A stretch of DNA of 58,307 nt from Clostridia bacterium (GCA_017520505.1 JAFXFN010000003.1:1-58307), one strand, 5' to 3'. Counted from the stretch's first letter, positions 33,963 through 43,544 are shown. The notes: generated by a model not told the origin, from the sequence alone. A program made the numbers and translations.

Positions 33963-34613
33963 TCAAGAAATCGTTCCGTTGAGCTTAAAACAGATAAGAC
34001 AAGCGAGCATTGCAAGTCCGATAACGGCAAAAACACATATCATTTTCTTCTGCGGCTTGGGTATTCTGATGTTAAGCACAAAGAACACAGCGCAGAAAAA
34101 CATCATTATGCCGTAGGAAATCGCTGTTGCTTCAGCTCCGAACGGTGCTGAAAACGTATATACAAACGGAAAAAGAAGCGCAGAGGAGGTAACAGGAAGA
34201 CCTGTATAGTATTTTCTGCCCTCCGTCGTTCTGTTCTGGCGGTTGAACTCGTCAACGTTAAAATACGCAAGACGTATCTGTGCTGTCAGAATGTAGAGCG
34301 CAAAAAGCGTTGTAAATCCAAACCCTTCAAGTCCGAGCGACCAGCCGATAGCCGTAGGAAGCACACCGAAATTGACAAGATCGCAAAGCGAATCTATCTG
34401 TATTCCGAAATGCTTTTCGTCAGCCGTTCTCTTTCTCGTTTTTGCAATTCTGCCGTCGAACATATCAAGCGAGCCTGCGAGAAGCAAAAGCACTATCGCT
34501 ATGAACGGATCGCCCTTTATAGCCGAATATATCCCGAAAATACCGAATATAAGTGCGGCATAAGTTGCAATGACCGTATAGTTATAAAAACCGATAAGAA
34601 TCTTATTTTTCAT
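33963..34613 (-). CDS. pssA: CDP-alcohol phosphatidyltransferase (probable phosphatidylserine synthase)
   Basis: 216 residues with about six membrane segments. The family signature runs from DMFDGRIAKTRKR to FGIQIDSLCD, i.e. DG-x2-AR-x8-G-x3-D-x3-D, the metal- and CDP-alcohol-binding site. The NFGVLP context fits type II PssA, making phosphatidylserine from CDP-diacylglycerol. Other CDP-alcohol enzymes cannot be fully excluded. It starts 1 bp after the glnS stop and ends the four-gene operon. Confidence 0.85.
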   Translation of the reverse strand: MKNKILIGFYNYTVIATYAALIFGIFGIYSAIKGDPFIAIVLLLLAGSLDMFDGRIAKTRKRTADEKHFGIQIDSLCDLVNFGVLPTAIGWSLGLEGFGFTTLFALYILTAQIRLAYFNVDEFNRQNRTTEGRKYYTGLPVTSSALLFPFVYTFSAPFGAEATAISYGIMMFFCAVFFVLNIRIPKPQKKMICVFAVIGLAMLACLICFKLNGTIS

Positions 34614-34614
34614 A

Positions 34615-36261
34615 TCACTGTACTTTATAACTGTCCTTCAAAGTAACCACCCTGTTAAAGGTATTTTCGTTCTTTGTATCAAGACAGAAATATCCCATTC
34701 TTACAAATTGAAATTTATCGCCGGGGCGTGCTTCTGCAAGTGACGGCTCCATAAAGCAGTTTTCAAGCTTCTTGAGAGAATCGGGGTTAAGGAAATCGTT
34801 GTATGTCTTGCCCTCGGGGAGGTTAGACGGATCGGGTGTTGTGAAAAGTCTGTCGTAAAGCATTACGTTTGCTTTTACGGCGTGCGCCTGTGACAGCCAG
34901 TGTATCGTACCCTTTATCTTTCTGCCGTCAAACGGATTGCCGCAGCCGGACTGAAGATCCGCCGTGCAAAGCACCTCTGTAACGTTGCCGTCGTCATCCG
35001 TGATTATCTTATCGCACTTAACGATATACGCACCCATAAGACGTACCTCGCCACCCTCTTTGAGTCTGAAATACTTGGGGGGAGGATTTGTCGAAACATC
35101 TTCTCTGTCAACGTAAAGCTCACGTGTGAAGGGGATCTGTCTTGTGCCGGCGCTTTCGTCATTCGGGTTATTCGTTACCGTGAAATACTCTGTTTTTCCT
35201 TCGGGATAATTCGTTACCGTTACCTTAACGGGATCAAGCACGGCAATTCTGCGCTGTGCTGTCTTATTCAGCTCCTCACGCACGCAGTGCTCCAGAAGCT
35301 CAATATCAACCATGCTGTTTGACTTTGCAACACCGATTCTTTCGCAGAAGTCAAGTATTGCTCCCGATGTAAATCCGCGGCGGCGAAGTCCGCAAAGCGT
35401 GGGCATTCTGGGATCGTCCCAGCCGTCAACGAGTCCGCCCTCGACAAGCGAGCGCAGATATCTCTTGCTCATTACCGTGTACGTTACGTTAAGTCTTGCA
35501 AATTCGATCTGACGGGGCTTACCCTCAAGGCAAGCGTGCTCAACTACCCAATTATAAAGCGGTCTGTGGTCCTCATACTCAAGCGAGCAAAGGCTGTGGG
35601 TGATACCCTCTATTGCATCCTGAATGGGATGCGCAAAGTCGTACATCGGGAAGATGCACCACTTTTTACCCTGACGGTGGTGGTCAATGAAGCGTATGCG
35701 GTACAAAACAGGGTCACGCATATTGAAGTTACCCGATGCAAGATCTATCTTTGCACGGAGCGTATATTTACCCTCGGGAAATTCACCGTCACGCATACGG
35801 CGGAAAAGATCAAGGTTTTCCTCTATCGGTCTGTCACGGTACGGCGAGATAGCGGGATGCGACGTGTCGCCTCTGTATTCTCTGAACTGCTCGGGTGTAA
35901 GCTCGCAAACGTATGCAAGACCGTCTTTTATAAGTCTTTCTGCAATTCCGTACGTTATTTCAAAATAATCCGAGCCGTAGAAAAATCTGTCGTCCCAGTC
36001 AAAGCCGAGCCAATGAATGTCCTCTTTTATAGCATCGACAAATTCCGTGTCTTCCTTTGCGGGATTTGTGTCGTCCATACGGAGGTTGCACATACCGCCG
36101 TATTTTTTCGCCGTGCCGAAGTCAATAACAAGCGCCTTGCAATGGCCTATGTGGAGGTATCCGTTAGGCTCAGGCGGAAATCTTGTGTGTACTTTGAGCT
36201 CGGGGTTTGCTTCAAGGTCTTTGTTTATAATGTCGTGTATGAAGTTCGATGTGTTTTCCAT
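34615..36261 (-). CDS. glnS: Glutamine--tRNA ligase
   Basis: 548 residues, normal length. PPEPNGYLHIGH (residues 29-40) is the HIGH site in the GlnRS form; VMSKRYL (near 265) is the KMSKS-type loop. The C-terminal beta-barrel anticodon domain is present. It charges tRNA-Gln directly. Many Firmicutes lack it and use the transamidation route, so its presence beside gltX is of interest. Confidence 0.95.
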   Translation of the reverse strand: MENTSNFIHDIINKDLEANPELKVHTRFPPEPNGYLHIGHCKALVIDFGTAKKYGGMCNLRMDDTNPAKEDTEFVDAIKEDIHWLGFDWDDRFFYGSDYFEITYGIAERLIKDGLAYVCELTPEQFREYRGDTSHPAISPYRDRPIEENLDLFRRMRDGEFPEGKYTLRAKIDLASGNFNMRDPVLYRIRFIDHHRQGKKWCIFPMYDFAHPIQDAIEGITHSLCSLEYEDHRPLYNWVVEHACLEGKPRQIEFARLNVTYTVMSKRYLRSLVEGGLVDGWDDPRMPTLCGLRRRGFTSGAILDFCERIGVAKSNSMVDIELLEHCVREELNKTAQRRIAVLDPVKVTVTNYPEGKTEYFTVTNNPNDESAGTRQIPFTRELYVDREDVSTNPPPKYFRLKEGGEVRLMGAYIVKCDKIITDDDGNVTEVLCTADLQSGCGNPFDGRKIKGTIHWLSQAHAVKANVMLYDRLFTTPDPSNLPEGKTYNDFLNPDSLKKLENCFMEPSLAEARPGDKFQFVRMGYFCLDTKNENTFNRVVTLKDSYKVQ

Positions 36262-36281
36262 TTTTTTCCCTGCCTATCTTA

Positions 36282-37970
36282 TCAAAGAGAGGATATTACA
36301 CTCTCAATTCGGTTCTTCATCATTTCCTCACCCATGACCGAGATTATCTCGAAAAGGTCCGGTGTGTTCGTTCTGCCCGTTACGGCAAGACGTACGAACG
36401 AGCTTACGTCACCGACGTGGCCTTTATATTCCTCGGGGTTTTTCTTATAAAGCTTCATTTCCGGGGCAAAGCCGATCTCTGAAGCTATTTCCTTAATGGA
36501 ATCGAACCAAGCGGAATTATCTGCATCTTTATTATATTTTTCAAGGTAAAGCGTCAAAGCCTTTTTAACGTCGGCTTTATCGAACTTTTCATCAAAGTCA
36601 GCCTCTTTTGTAAACAGCTCATCGTAGAAGTAGCTTACGTAAGGCTTAACGTCTGCCCACGTTGCAATGTCCTTGCGGGGCTTGTTTCCGCCTCTGCCTA
36701 TTGCAAGTATCTTCTTTGCGTATTCGGGGCATTTCGTGAATACGTCATAAAATTCTTTATCGAATTCCTCAGCCCACTTTGCCGTGTCCTCGTAGACCTT
36801 GTCGGCTGTCATTTTGCAGATGACGTTTTTGGAAACGTCGTTGAGCTTGTTGAAGTCGAAAAGGCATCCCGAAATGCTCATTTTCTTTATAGAAAACGGA
36901 AAATCGTCGGGGCTCTTGTCGGGATTCTGCATATGCCATTCCTCATAGTTTGAGTTCAGGAGCGTCATTATATATTCCCTTACACATTCGGGGGCGATGC
37001 CCATTTTTGCGTAATCGTCAAGCGATGCGCCCATATCACGCTTTGAAAGCTTCTTTTTGTTGCCCTCCTCGTCAAGACGCATTATCTGCGCAATGTGCAG
37101 ATATTTGGGGGCTTTGAATCCGAGATAATCGAAAAGCATCAGATGACGGGGCAGGCTCGGCAGCCATTCCTCACCTCTTACGACGTGCGTCGTGCCCATC
37201 AGATGGTCGTCAACTGCGTGCGCAAAGTGATATGTGGGGATACCGTTGCTCTTTAAAAGCACCTCGTCCTTGTCGTTTTCGGGAAGCTCCAGCGTGCCCT
37301 TTACAAGGTCTGTGACCTTTATTTTGCGCTCACCGTCTGTTTTTGCAAGCATACGGAGCACAAACGGATGGCCTTTTTCAAGGTGTTCCTTGATCTCTTC
37401 CTCTGTTATCTCACGGAGCTTCAGCATTTCAGCCTTTTGCTGTGCCTCAAGCTCAGGTGTCCATTCACGGCTCTTTACTTCAGCCTTTTTGTCCTGCGCA
37501 TTAAGCTCTTGCAGTTCCTCTTCCGTTGTGAAGCAGGGGTAAGCCTTACCCTCACTTACAAGCTTTTTGGCATAAACTCGGTATATTTCAGCTCGCTGGC
37601 TCTGCTTGTACGGGCCGTAAGCGCCGTTGTCGCAAATTCCGCCGTCTTCCGAAAGCGCTGCGCCCTCGTCGAATTTAATGCCGTACATTGCAAGCGTTTT
37701 TATAAGCGCCTGCGCCGCACCCGGTACTTCACGCTTGTCGTCCGTGTCCTCAATTCTCAAATAGAACACGCCGCCCGACTGATGCGCAAGTCTTTCGCAC
37801 ACGGTTGACGGGAAAAGTCCGCCGAAATGCACGAAGCCTGTGGGGGAAGGAGCAAATCTCGTTACCTTTGCGCCCTCGGGAAGCTGTCTTTTGGGGTATC
37901 TTGCTTCAATTTCCTCAGGTGTCAGAGTGACGTCGGGAAAAAGCAGGTCTGCAATATATCCGTAGTTCAT
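36282..37970 (-). CDS. gltX: Glutamate--tRNA ligase (long form)
   Basis: 562 residues, about 70 longer than common GluRS, with an N-terminal extension of about 34 residues. The catalytic site is FAPSPTGFVHFGGLF, where HFGG stands for HIGH; the second loop is KKLSKRDMG. RIEDTD follows the first motif. The C-terminal helical anticodon domain is present. It joins glutamate to tRNA-Glu. Preceded by GGAGAG, 20 bp upstream of glnS and 13 bp downstream of the MBL gene. Confidence 0.93.
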   Translation of the reverse strand: MNYGYIADLLFPDVTLTPEEIEARYPKRQLPEGAKVTRFAPSPTGFVHFGGLFPSTVCERLAHQSGGVFYLRIEDTDDKREVPGAAQALIKTLAMYGIKFDEGAALSEDGGICDNGAYGPYKQSQRAEIYRVYAKKLVSEGKAYPCFTTEEELQELNAQDKKAEVKSREWTPELEAQQKAEMLKLREITEEEIKEHLEKGHPFVLRMLAKTDGERKIKVTDLVKGTLELPENDKDEVLLKSNGIPTYHFAHAVDDHLMGTTHVVRGEEWLPSLPRHLMLFDYLGFKAPKYLHIAQIMRLDEEGNKKKLSKRDMGASLDDYAKMGIAPECVREYIMTLLNSNYEEWHMQNPDKSPDDFPFSIKKMSISGCLFDFNKLNDVSKNVICKMTADKVYEDTAKWAEEFDKEFYDVFTKCPEYAKKILAIGRGGNKPRKDIATWADVKPYVSYFYDELFTKEADFDEKFDKADVKKALTLYLEKYNKDADNSAWFDSIKEIASEIGFAPEMKLYKKNPEEYKGHVGDVSSFVRLAVTGRTNTPDLFEIISVMGEEMMKNRIESVISSL

Positions 37971-37983
37971 AATAACTCTCCGT

Positions 37984-38610
37984 TTATCTGTTCAAAAAAT
38001 CCGCTTGTTTCATAAAATATTCCGCTGTGAGCTTGTCGCCGTGGCCCGGACGCAAAACGTAGTCCGTACCGTTTACCGTGAAAAATTCACGGAGCATTTT
38101 AAGCGACTTTACCATTTCGCCCTCGTTACCGCCGTAAAGGTTGCATCTGCCGAAGCCGTCCTTAAAAACAAGGTCGCCGCAGAAGATGTCACGCCCTATA
38201 ACGTAGCAAACAGAGCCCTTTGTGTGTCCTGCTGTCAGAAGAACCGTGACGTTTTCACCAAGCTCGCAAAACGTGTCGCCGTGGGTGAAAAGCACGTCAG
38301 CCTTGATACCCTCGGTCCTCCGTCCGAGCTGAAGCAGGTACGATTTTTCAACGTCCTGCAAGCCCTCTTTATCGGGGAACCCTGCACATACAACAGCACA
38401 CGTTTGCGCTTTCAATTCGTTCGTTGCCATTATATGGTCAAAATGAGCGTGGGTGAGAAGTATCCGTTTAAGCGAAAGCCCCTTTTCTTCAAGCTTTGAC
38501 AAAAGATAACCGGCTCTGTCGGCAGGATCGACGATCACGGCGTCTTTGCCGTCCGTTATAAGATAACAGTTCGTCTTATACATTCCCAAAATGTACGTAA
38601 AAACCGACAT
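37984..38610 (-). CDS. MBL-fold metallohydrolase (glyoxalase II-like)
   Basis: 208 residues from the ATG at 38610, which has AAAGGAG 7 nt upstream; the earlier ATG lies upstream of that site. The zinc motif THAHFDH (53-59) and later TAGHTKGS, GDLVFKD and RPGHGD provide the usual His/Asp ligands. Such enzymes hydrolyse thioesters like lactoylglutathione or act on related substrates; the true one is unknown. First gene of the operon with gltX, glnS and pssA. Confidence 0.85.
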   Translation of the reverse strand: MSVFTYILGMYKTNCYLITDGKDAVIVDPADRAGYLLSKLEEKGLSLKRILLTHAHFDHIMATNELKAQTCAVVCAGFPDKEGLQDVEKSYLLQLGRRTEGIKADVLFTHGDTFCELGENVTVLLTAGHTKGSVCYVIGRDIFCGDLVFKDGFGRCNLYGGNEGEMVKSLKMLREFFTVNGTDYVLRPGHGDKLTAEYFMKQADFLNR

Positions 38611-38662
38611 ACGTTTCTCCTTTGCCATACTTTTGCGACAGTAAAACTATTCACATTAACTT

Positions 38663-38691
38663 ATTATATAATAAAACGTCAAGAAAATCAA
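38663..38691 (-). promoter_or_regulatory. Promoter of the MBL-gltX-glnS-pssA operon
   Basis: On the minus strand TTGATT (38686-38691), 17-nt spacer, perfect TATAAT (38663-38668). Confidence 0.75.
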
Positions 38692-38803
38692 TGCTTTTTT
38701 ATAATTTTTCCGTTATTTTAAAATCTTTTTCACTTATAAATAAAAAGATAACCCATTGTTCTTGATTTTTTTCCATTTGTGACCTATAATGTATTATGTA
38801 TAC

Positions 38804-38890
38804 GTGTGCGAAGCACACAATGATATCACGTTAATATACACCGCACGGCGGTGTATGCGCCCCCTGCCCGAGGGGGGACGGGCGGGGCGC
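38804..38890. repeat. Palindrome cluster upstream of the RAYT relic
   Basis: Three stems in a row: GTGTGC-GAA-GCACAC, ATACACCGCACGGCGGTGTAT, and a GC-rich clamp GCGCCCC...GGGGCGC with CTGCCCG/CGGGCGG inside. They lie immediately upstream of a decayed RAYT transposase gene; REP-type palindromes normally flank such genes. Confidence 0.7.
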
Positions 38891-38926
38891 TTGTTTGATA
38901 TGATTATAAAACAAACGAATAATAAA

Positions 38927-39225
38927 ATGGAAAACGAATTACCTTAACGAAAACCGACACGGCTGAAAAATTTCGATTACAGCACTCCCGGCGCATATTT
39001 CATCACGATGTGCACCAAAAACAGAAAATGTATATTGTCACGTGTCGGGGATCCTGTACGGGACGACATTCGGTCGTTCCGCAATTTGTATCTGCATTCA
39101 AACGGTTTTGCAATGGAAAATACGGAATGTATATATGGCATCGCCCGTACCACGACCATATCATCCGTGACACAAAGGATCATGAACGGATATACAAATA
39201 CATTTGCGAAAATCCGATTATTTGA
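38927..39225 (+). pseudogene. Relic of a REP-associated tyrosine transposase (RAYT, IS200-like)
   Basis: In the frame of the ATG at 38927 the gene reads MENELP, a TAA stop, then RKPTRLKNFDYSTPGAYFIT and MCTKNRKCILSRVG, the usual RAYT N-terminus. The central part with the HUH metal-binding motif (NHIHxI type) is missing. From about 39068, in another frame, the C-terminus follows: VVPQFVSAFKRFCNGKYG and YIWHRPYHDHIIRDTKDHER, ending ENPII. So a nonsense codon, an internal deletion with frameshift and a truncated end can all be seen. It cannot be active. Both ends were recognised from memory of the family. Confidence 0.78.
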
Positions 39226-39267
39226 AAATTTGACTGTTTTTACACAGAATAAATTTGAGGTTATACT

Positions 39268-41304
39268 ATGAAAAGATATATAAAAACGCCTGCATTTTTT
39301 ATGCTTGCGGTGCTTATTCTGACGCTTCTTGCGGAATTGTTTATTTTCAATTTCACGTCGTTCAAATTGAACGGCGACTATGAAAAAACCACGCTTTCGC
39401 TTGAAAACGCAACGCTTTCGGGCTTTGAATATAAAGACGGAAAATACGTAAGCACCTCTCCCACGCCCTACATTGAATTTAAAAACGTCGGCAAAAAGGT
39501 CGGCACGATATTCGCCGACGTGCTTTACACGGGCGGGGAGACGGTCAATTATACGGTTGATTTTACCGACGAAACGAATTCCTCCTACACCCTGCGCACA
39601 GGTCTTGTGTCGGGTACGTTCACCAAGGGAGTTGACAGAACGAAATATATAAACTGTCAGTTTTCGGGGCAAGTCGGCAATCTGAAAATTAAATTTTCAA
39701 AATTTGACGGCACGGTGTCCTTTAACGAAAACGGCATAACTCTTAACGAGGATATTCCCATAAGCTTCTCGTTTTTGCGTGTAGGTCTTATAGTTTTGAC
39801 AGCTTATCTTGCGTATTTCCTGCTGAAAAGCGGAATGGCGAAGGAAAAGCTTTCAGAATGTCCCCTCTGTGTGCGCTCGATAACGGCGGCGGTGTGCATC
39901 ATTTGCGTTATCACAGCATTTGCGCTTACGGCGAACATCACGCAGTCAATAGCGCAAGAAGGCGGAAACCAGATAACGAAGGAGCTTGTTGACGCCTTTG
40001 CATCGGGCAAAATAACGCTTGACCGTGAGGTGGAAAAAGAGCTTCTTGAGCTTGAAAACCCCTACGACTGGAGCGAGCGTAAGGAGTCGGGTGTAAGCTC
40101 CGCCTGGGACCACGTTATGTACGAGGGTAAATATTACTCTTACTACGGAATTGCCCCCGTCGTACTGCTTTTCTTGCCGTTTCATCTTCTGACGGGCGCA
40201 TATTTTTCCTCCGCCTGGGCGGTGTTCATCTTCGGCGCTGTCGGGCTTGTGTTCCTTGCGCTGTTCTTCAAAAAGCTTTGCGAAAGGTTCTTTTCCGATA
40301 TAACGCTCGGTGTGTATGTTTCCACACTTTTAACGCTCATTGTTTCATCGGGTGTGTGGTTCTGCTTTATGACACCGAATTTCTACGAAATAGCGCAAAA
40401 TTCGGGCTTTATGTTCGTTACCCTCGGTGCGTATTTCCTCGTGTCAAGCGGAATTTTCACAGAAAAAATATCAAAAATAAAGCTTTGCTTTTCCTCGGTC
40501 TTCTTTTCCCTTGCGGTTTTATGCCGTCCGACGACAGCCGTCTGGTGCGTTGCGGCGGTGGCATTCCTTGCCGTTCATTTCATACGCATCGTCAAGGAAA
40601 AACAGCCGAAGATCGGCTTTCTGTGCGCATCTTTAATTCCCTTTGCCGTCATCGGCGGTGCGCAGATGATATACAACTACGTACGGTTTGATTCGTTTCT
40701 GGACTTCGGAATACAGTATTCCTTAACAATAAACGATTTTACAAAATCTGAATTTTCACCGCAGATGGCGTTCATCGGATTTTATAACTTCCTGTTTGCA
40801 TTCCCCGTGATAAAGCCCGAATTTCCGTTTATCTTCTCAAACTTCTCCGACCTCGGTGTAAACGGATATTACTTCATCGCAAACAGATATGCCATAGGTG
40901 AGTTTATAAGAGTCCCCGCAATGCTCTCGTATGTCCTTTTGCCCCGTGCGGTGAAATGTACGGAGAAAAAGAACAGGCTTCCGTTTGTGCTTTTGTGGCT
41001 TCTTTGCTGTGTTATTTTGCCGTTTGCCGTCATTTACTCCATCTGGGAAAGCGGTTACGGCGTAAGATATTGTGTTGACTTCACGTGGCAGAGTGTGGTC
41101 GGTGCGTTCATCATACTGTTTATGCTTTACAGAAAGTATGAAAATAACCAAAGCGTAAGAAAAATAATCGAATATGCGCTTGTCATATCTATGTTTATCG
41201 CCCTTGCGCTCAACGTTTCAATGATTTGGGATTATGCGTGCAATTCACTTAAAATATCACAGCTTTCAGCAGAGCTGAAAAATACGTTTGAATTCTGGAA
41301 ATAA
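39268..41304 (+). CDS. Polytopic membrane protein, probable GT-C-type glycosyltransferase
   Basis: 678 residues. One N-terminal membrane helix, an extracytoplasmic beta-rich domain (about 35-165), then about ten further membrane segments. The overall layout resembles lipid-sugar-dependent (PMT/ArnT-like) transferases, but no clear signature was found. It lies 9 bp before a GT2 gene of the polyprenyl-phosphate-sugar synthase type, a classical donor partner for such enzymes (inference). GAGG precedes the ATG. Confidence 0.6.
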   Translation: MKRYIKTPAFFMLAVLILTLLAELFIFNFTSFKLNGDYEKTTLSLENATLSGFEYKDGKYVSTSPTPYIEFKNVGKKVGTIFADVLYTGGETVNYTVDFTDETNSSYTLRTGLVSGTFTKGVDRTKYINCQFSGQVGNLKIKFSKFDGTVSFNENGITLNEDIPISFSFLRVGLIVLTAYLAYFLLKSGMAKEKLSECPLCVRSITAAVCIICVITAFALTANITQSIAQEGGNQITKELVDAFASGKITLDREVEKELLELENPYDWSERKESGVSSAWDHVMYEGKYYSYYGIAPVVLLFLPFHLLTGAYFSSAWAVFIFGAVGLVFLALFFKKLCERFFSDITLGVYVSTLLTLIVSSGVWFCFMTPNFYEIAQNSGFMFVTLGAYFLVSSGIFTEKISKIKLCFSSVFFSLAVLCRPTTAVWCVAAVAFLAVHFIRIVKEKQPKIGFLCASLIPFAVIGGAQMIYNYVRFDSFLDFGIQYSLTINDFTKSEFSPQMAFIGFYNFLFAFPVIKPEFPFIFSNFSDLGVNGYYFIANRYAIGEFIRVPAMLSYVLLPRAVKCTEKKNRLPFVLLWLLCCVILPFAVIYSIWESGYGVRYCVDFTWQSVVGAFIILFMLYRKYENNQSVRKIIEYALVISMFIALALNVSMIWDYACNSLKISQLSAELKNTFEFWK

Positions 41305-41313
41305 GGAGTAAAA

Positions 41314-42261
41314 ATGAGTACAGTTCTATATCTTGTCGTACCCTGCTACAACGAGGAGGAAACGCTCCCCACGACTGAAAAGGCGCTTTCTGAGCTTATG
41401 TCGGATATGATAAAAAGGGGCAGAATATCAGAAAACAGCCGAATCGTTTTCGTAAACGACGGCTCAAAGGACAAAACGTGGGAGCTTATTGAAAAATATA
41501 CGGAAGAAAACATACTTATAAAGGGTATCAAGCTTTCACGCAACAAGGGACATCAGAATGCGCTTTTAGCAGGCCTTATGACCGTCAAGGACGAATGTGA
41601 CTGCGCCGTGTCGCTCGATGCGGACTTGCAGGACGATATCGGTGCCGTTGAAAAGATGCTTGACGAGTTTGAAGACGGCTGTGAAATAGTTTACGGTGTG
41701 CGCAGTAAGCGTGAAAAGGACACGCTTTTCAAGCGTGCCACGGCACAGGGATTTTATAAATTTATGCGTTTTATGGGTGCTGACGTCATTTACGACCACG
41801 CAGACTACCGACTTATGAGCCGCCGTGCGCTTCATGAGCTTGAAAACTTCAAGGAGGTCAACCTCTTTTTGCGAGGCATCGTGCCGATGATAGGCTTCAA
41901 AACGGGTACGGTAATGTACGAAAGGGGTGTAAGAGAATACGGAGAAAGTAAGTATCCCCTCAAAAAGATGCTTTCCTTTGCCGTTGACGGTATTACGTCG
42001 CTGTCAATAAAGCCGATAAGATTTATAACCACACTCGGCGTTTTGCTTCTTTTCGCAAGCATTATCATGCTAGCTTATTCGCTTGTGCGCCACTTCACAG
42101 GGCACACGGAGCTTGGCTGGACATCGCTTATCGTTTCCATCTGGGGCATCGGCGGTCTTCAACTCTTCGCCATAGGTGTTGTCGGTGAGTATATAGGCAA
42201 AATTTACCTTGAAACGAAGGAACGTCCCAGATTTATAATCGACAAATATATAGGAAAGTAA
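41314..42261 (+). CDS. GT2 glycosyltransferase, dolichol-phosphate-mannose-synthase/GtrB-like
   Basis: 315 residues. VVPCYNEEETLP (7-18), VNDGSKDKT, SRNKGHQNALLAGL and SLDADLQDD form the GT-A nucleotide-sugar site; YGVRSKREKD follows. Two C-terminal membrane helices (about 235-255 and 270-292) anchor it. Such enzymes load a sugar onto polyprenyl phosphate for transfer outside the membrane. AAGGAG precedes the start; trmL begins 1 bp after its stop. Confidence 0.88.
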   Translation: MSTVLYLVVPCYNEEETLPTTEKALSELMSDMIKRGRISENSRIVFVNDGSKDKTWELIEKYTEENILIKGIKLSRNKGHQNALLAGLMTVKDECDCAVSLDADLQDDIGAVEKMLDEFEDGCEIVYGVRSKREKDTLFKRATAQGFYKFMRFMGADVIYDHADYRLMSRRALHELENFKEVNLFLRGIVPMIGFKTGTVMYERGVREYGESKYPLKKMLSFAVDGITSLSIKPIRFITTLGVLLLFASIIMLAYSLVRHFTGHTELGWTSLIVSIWGIGGLQLFAIGVVGEYIGKIYLETKERPRFIIDKYIGK

Positions 42262-42262
42262 A

Positions 42263-42772
42263 ATGAACGGAAAAAACAACATTAACATTGCGCTCATTGA
42301 ACCTGAAATTCCCCAGAACACGGGCAATATCGCAAGAACGTGTGCGGCAGTCGGCGCAAGTCTTCACCTTGTAAAGCCGATGGGCTTTGAGATAGACGAC
42401 AGAAAATTAAAAAGAGCAGGGCTTGACTATTGGCACCTGCTCGATATAACATACTATGATTCGCTCGATGATTTTTTAACTCAGAATAAAGATGAGAAAA
42501 TGTACTTTTTCTCGACAAAAGCGCCCAAAAAGCACACGGATGTCAAATATCCCGAGCGTGTTTTCCTCGTTTTCGGAAAGGAAACGAAGGGACTGCCCGA
42601 GGAGCTTTTGCAAGCTAACCCCGACACGTGCGTGCGCATACCCATGCGTGACGGGCTCCGCAGTCTGAATTTGTCAAATTCAGCGGCAATAGCCGTTTAC
42701 GAGGTGCTTCGTCAAGGGGATTTTAAAGACCTTTGCGAGGTCGGCACACCGACGAAATTCAGTTGGGATTAA
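42263..42772 (+). CDS. trmL: tRNA (cytidine/uridine-34-2'-O)-methyltransferase
   Basis: 169 residues, a short SPOUT protein with the trefoil-knot signatures LIEPEIPQNTGNIARTCAA (N-terminal), FGKETKGLPEELL and IPMRDGLRSLNLSNSAAI (C-terminal SAM-binding knot). It methylates the wobble base of certain leucine tRNAs. It ends in convergent overlap of 14 bp with hisK. Confidence 0.93.
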   Translation: MNGKNNINIALIEPEIPQNTGNIARTCAAVGASLHLVKPMGFEIDDRKLKRAGLDYWHLLDITYYDSLDDFLTQNKDEKMYFFSTKAPKKHTDVKYPERVFLVFGKETKGLPEELLQANPDTCVRIPMRDGLRSLNLSNSAAIAVYEVLRQGDFKDLCEVGTPTKFSWD

Positions 42773-43544
42773 AAACCGTAAAACCGTATTTTATATACTT
42801 TTCAAGGGCTTCGAAGTCAGCACCGATGTCACTTGGTGTGTGGCTGTCGGAGCCGACTGTTATCATCCGTCCACCGAGGTTGAAGTACATAGATAACACG
42901 GTGTCATCGGGAAGCGGTGCGTCCATTCCCTGGCGGAAGCCCGATGAATTGACTTCAAGATAAACACCCTTTTTGATAATGCAGTCAAGAATTTTGCAAA
43001 GCTTGTCCTCGTACTTTGAAAGGTCGAGCGAAAAACCGTTTTTCTTGTAGTAGCGAAGCGGATACGTTAGGTGCGAAAGGGAGTTTATACCGTCGAATTT
43101 TGCAAGCTCGTAAAGCTCGTCAAGATAGACACACCAAAGGGTTATATAATCGTCGGGGGTATAGTTTTTGTAGTCTATAAGCGCAAAATCGGGCATATTT
43201 TTCACGTTGTGAAGCGAACCGAGAACAAAATCAAAATCGTACTTTTCAAGATACTTTTCCGACTGTTTCGGGTACTGTGTCATCTGCCCAAGCTCAATAC
43301 CGTGCAAAACGGTAATTTTGCCCTTTAATTCGTCCTTTGCTTTCAAGCACTCATATTTTCTCGTGTCAAGGTCGATGGGGGCATACAGATGCTCAATTTC
43401 GCTGTTGACGTCAAGATGATCTGTAAGCGCAATATATTCAAATCCCTTTTTATAGGCTTCATCAGCCGTTTTTAAAGGATTTTCGGCACGCTCTCCGTCA
43501 AAGGAAAACGAGGTGTGCACATGAAGGTCGCAGTTGTATTTCAT
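42759..43544 (-). CDS. hisK: PHP-domain histidinol-phosphatase
   Basis: 261 residues. DLHVHTSFSFDGE (6-18) provides the first metal ligands; ALTDHLD, HGIELGQ, GSLHN, EVNSSG and GSDSHTP complete the PHP site. The family dephosphorylates histidinol phosphate; a broader phosphatase role is possible, as no other histidine gene is near. GGAGAAACG precedes the ATG. Confidence 0.85.
   Translation of the reverse strand: MKYNCDLHVHTSFSFDGERAENPLKTADEAYKKGFEYIALTDHLDVNSEIEHLYAPIDLDTRKYECLKAKDELKGKITVLHGIELGQMTQYPKQSEKYLEKYDFDFVLGSLHNVKNMPDFALIDYKNYTPDDYITLWCVYLDELYELAKFDGINSLSHLTYPLRYYKKNGFSLDLSKYEDKLCKILDCIIKKGVYLEVNSSGFRQGMDAPLPDDTVLSMYFNLGGRMITVGSDSHTPSDIGADFEALEKYIKYGFTVFNPN

Noticed and set aside
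38977..39672. 231-codon minus-strand open frame
   Set aside because: It is antisense to the RAYT relic and to the start of the membrane protein gene, whose start and ribosome site are good; composition is Arg/Lys/Phe-rich as in shadow frames.
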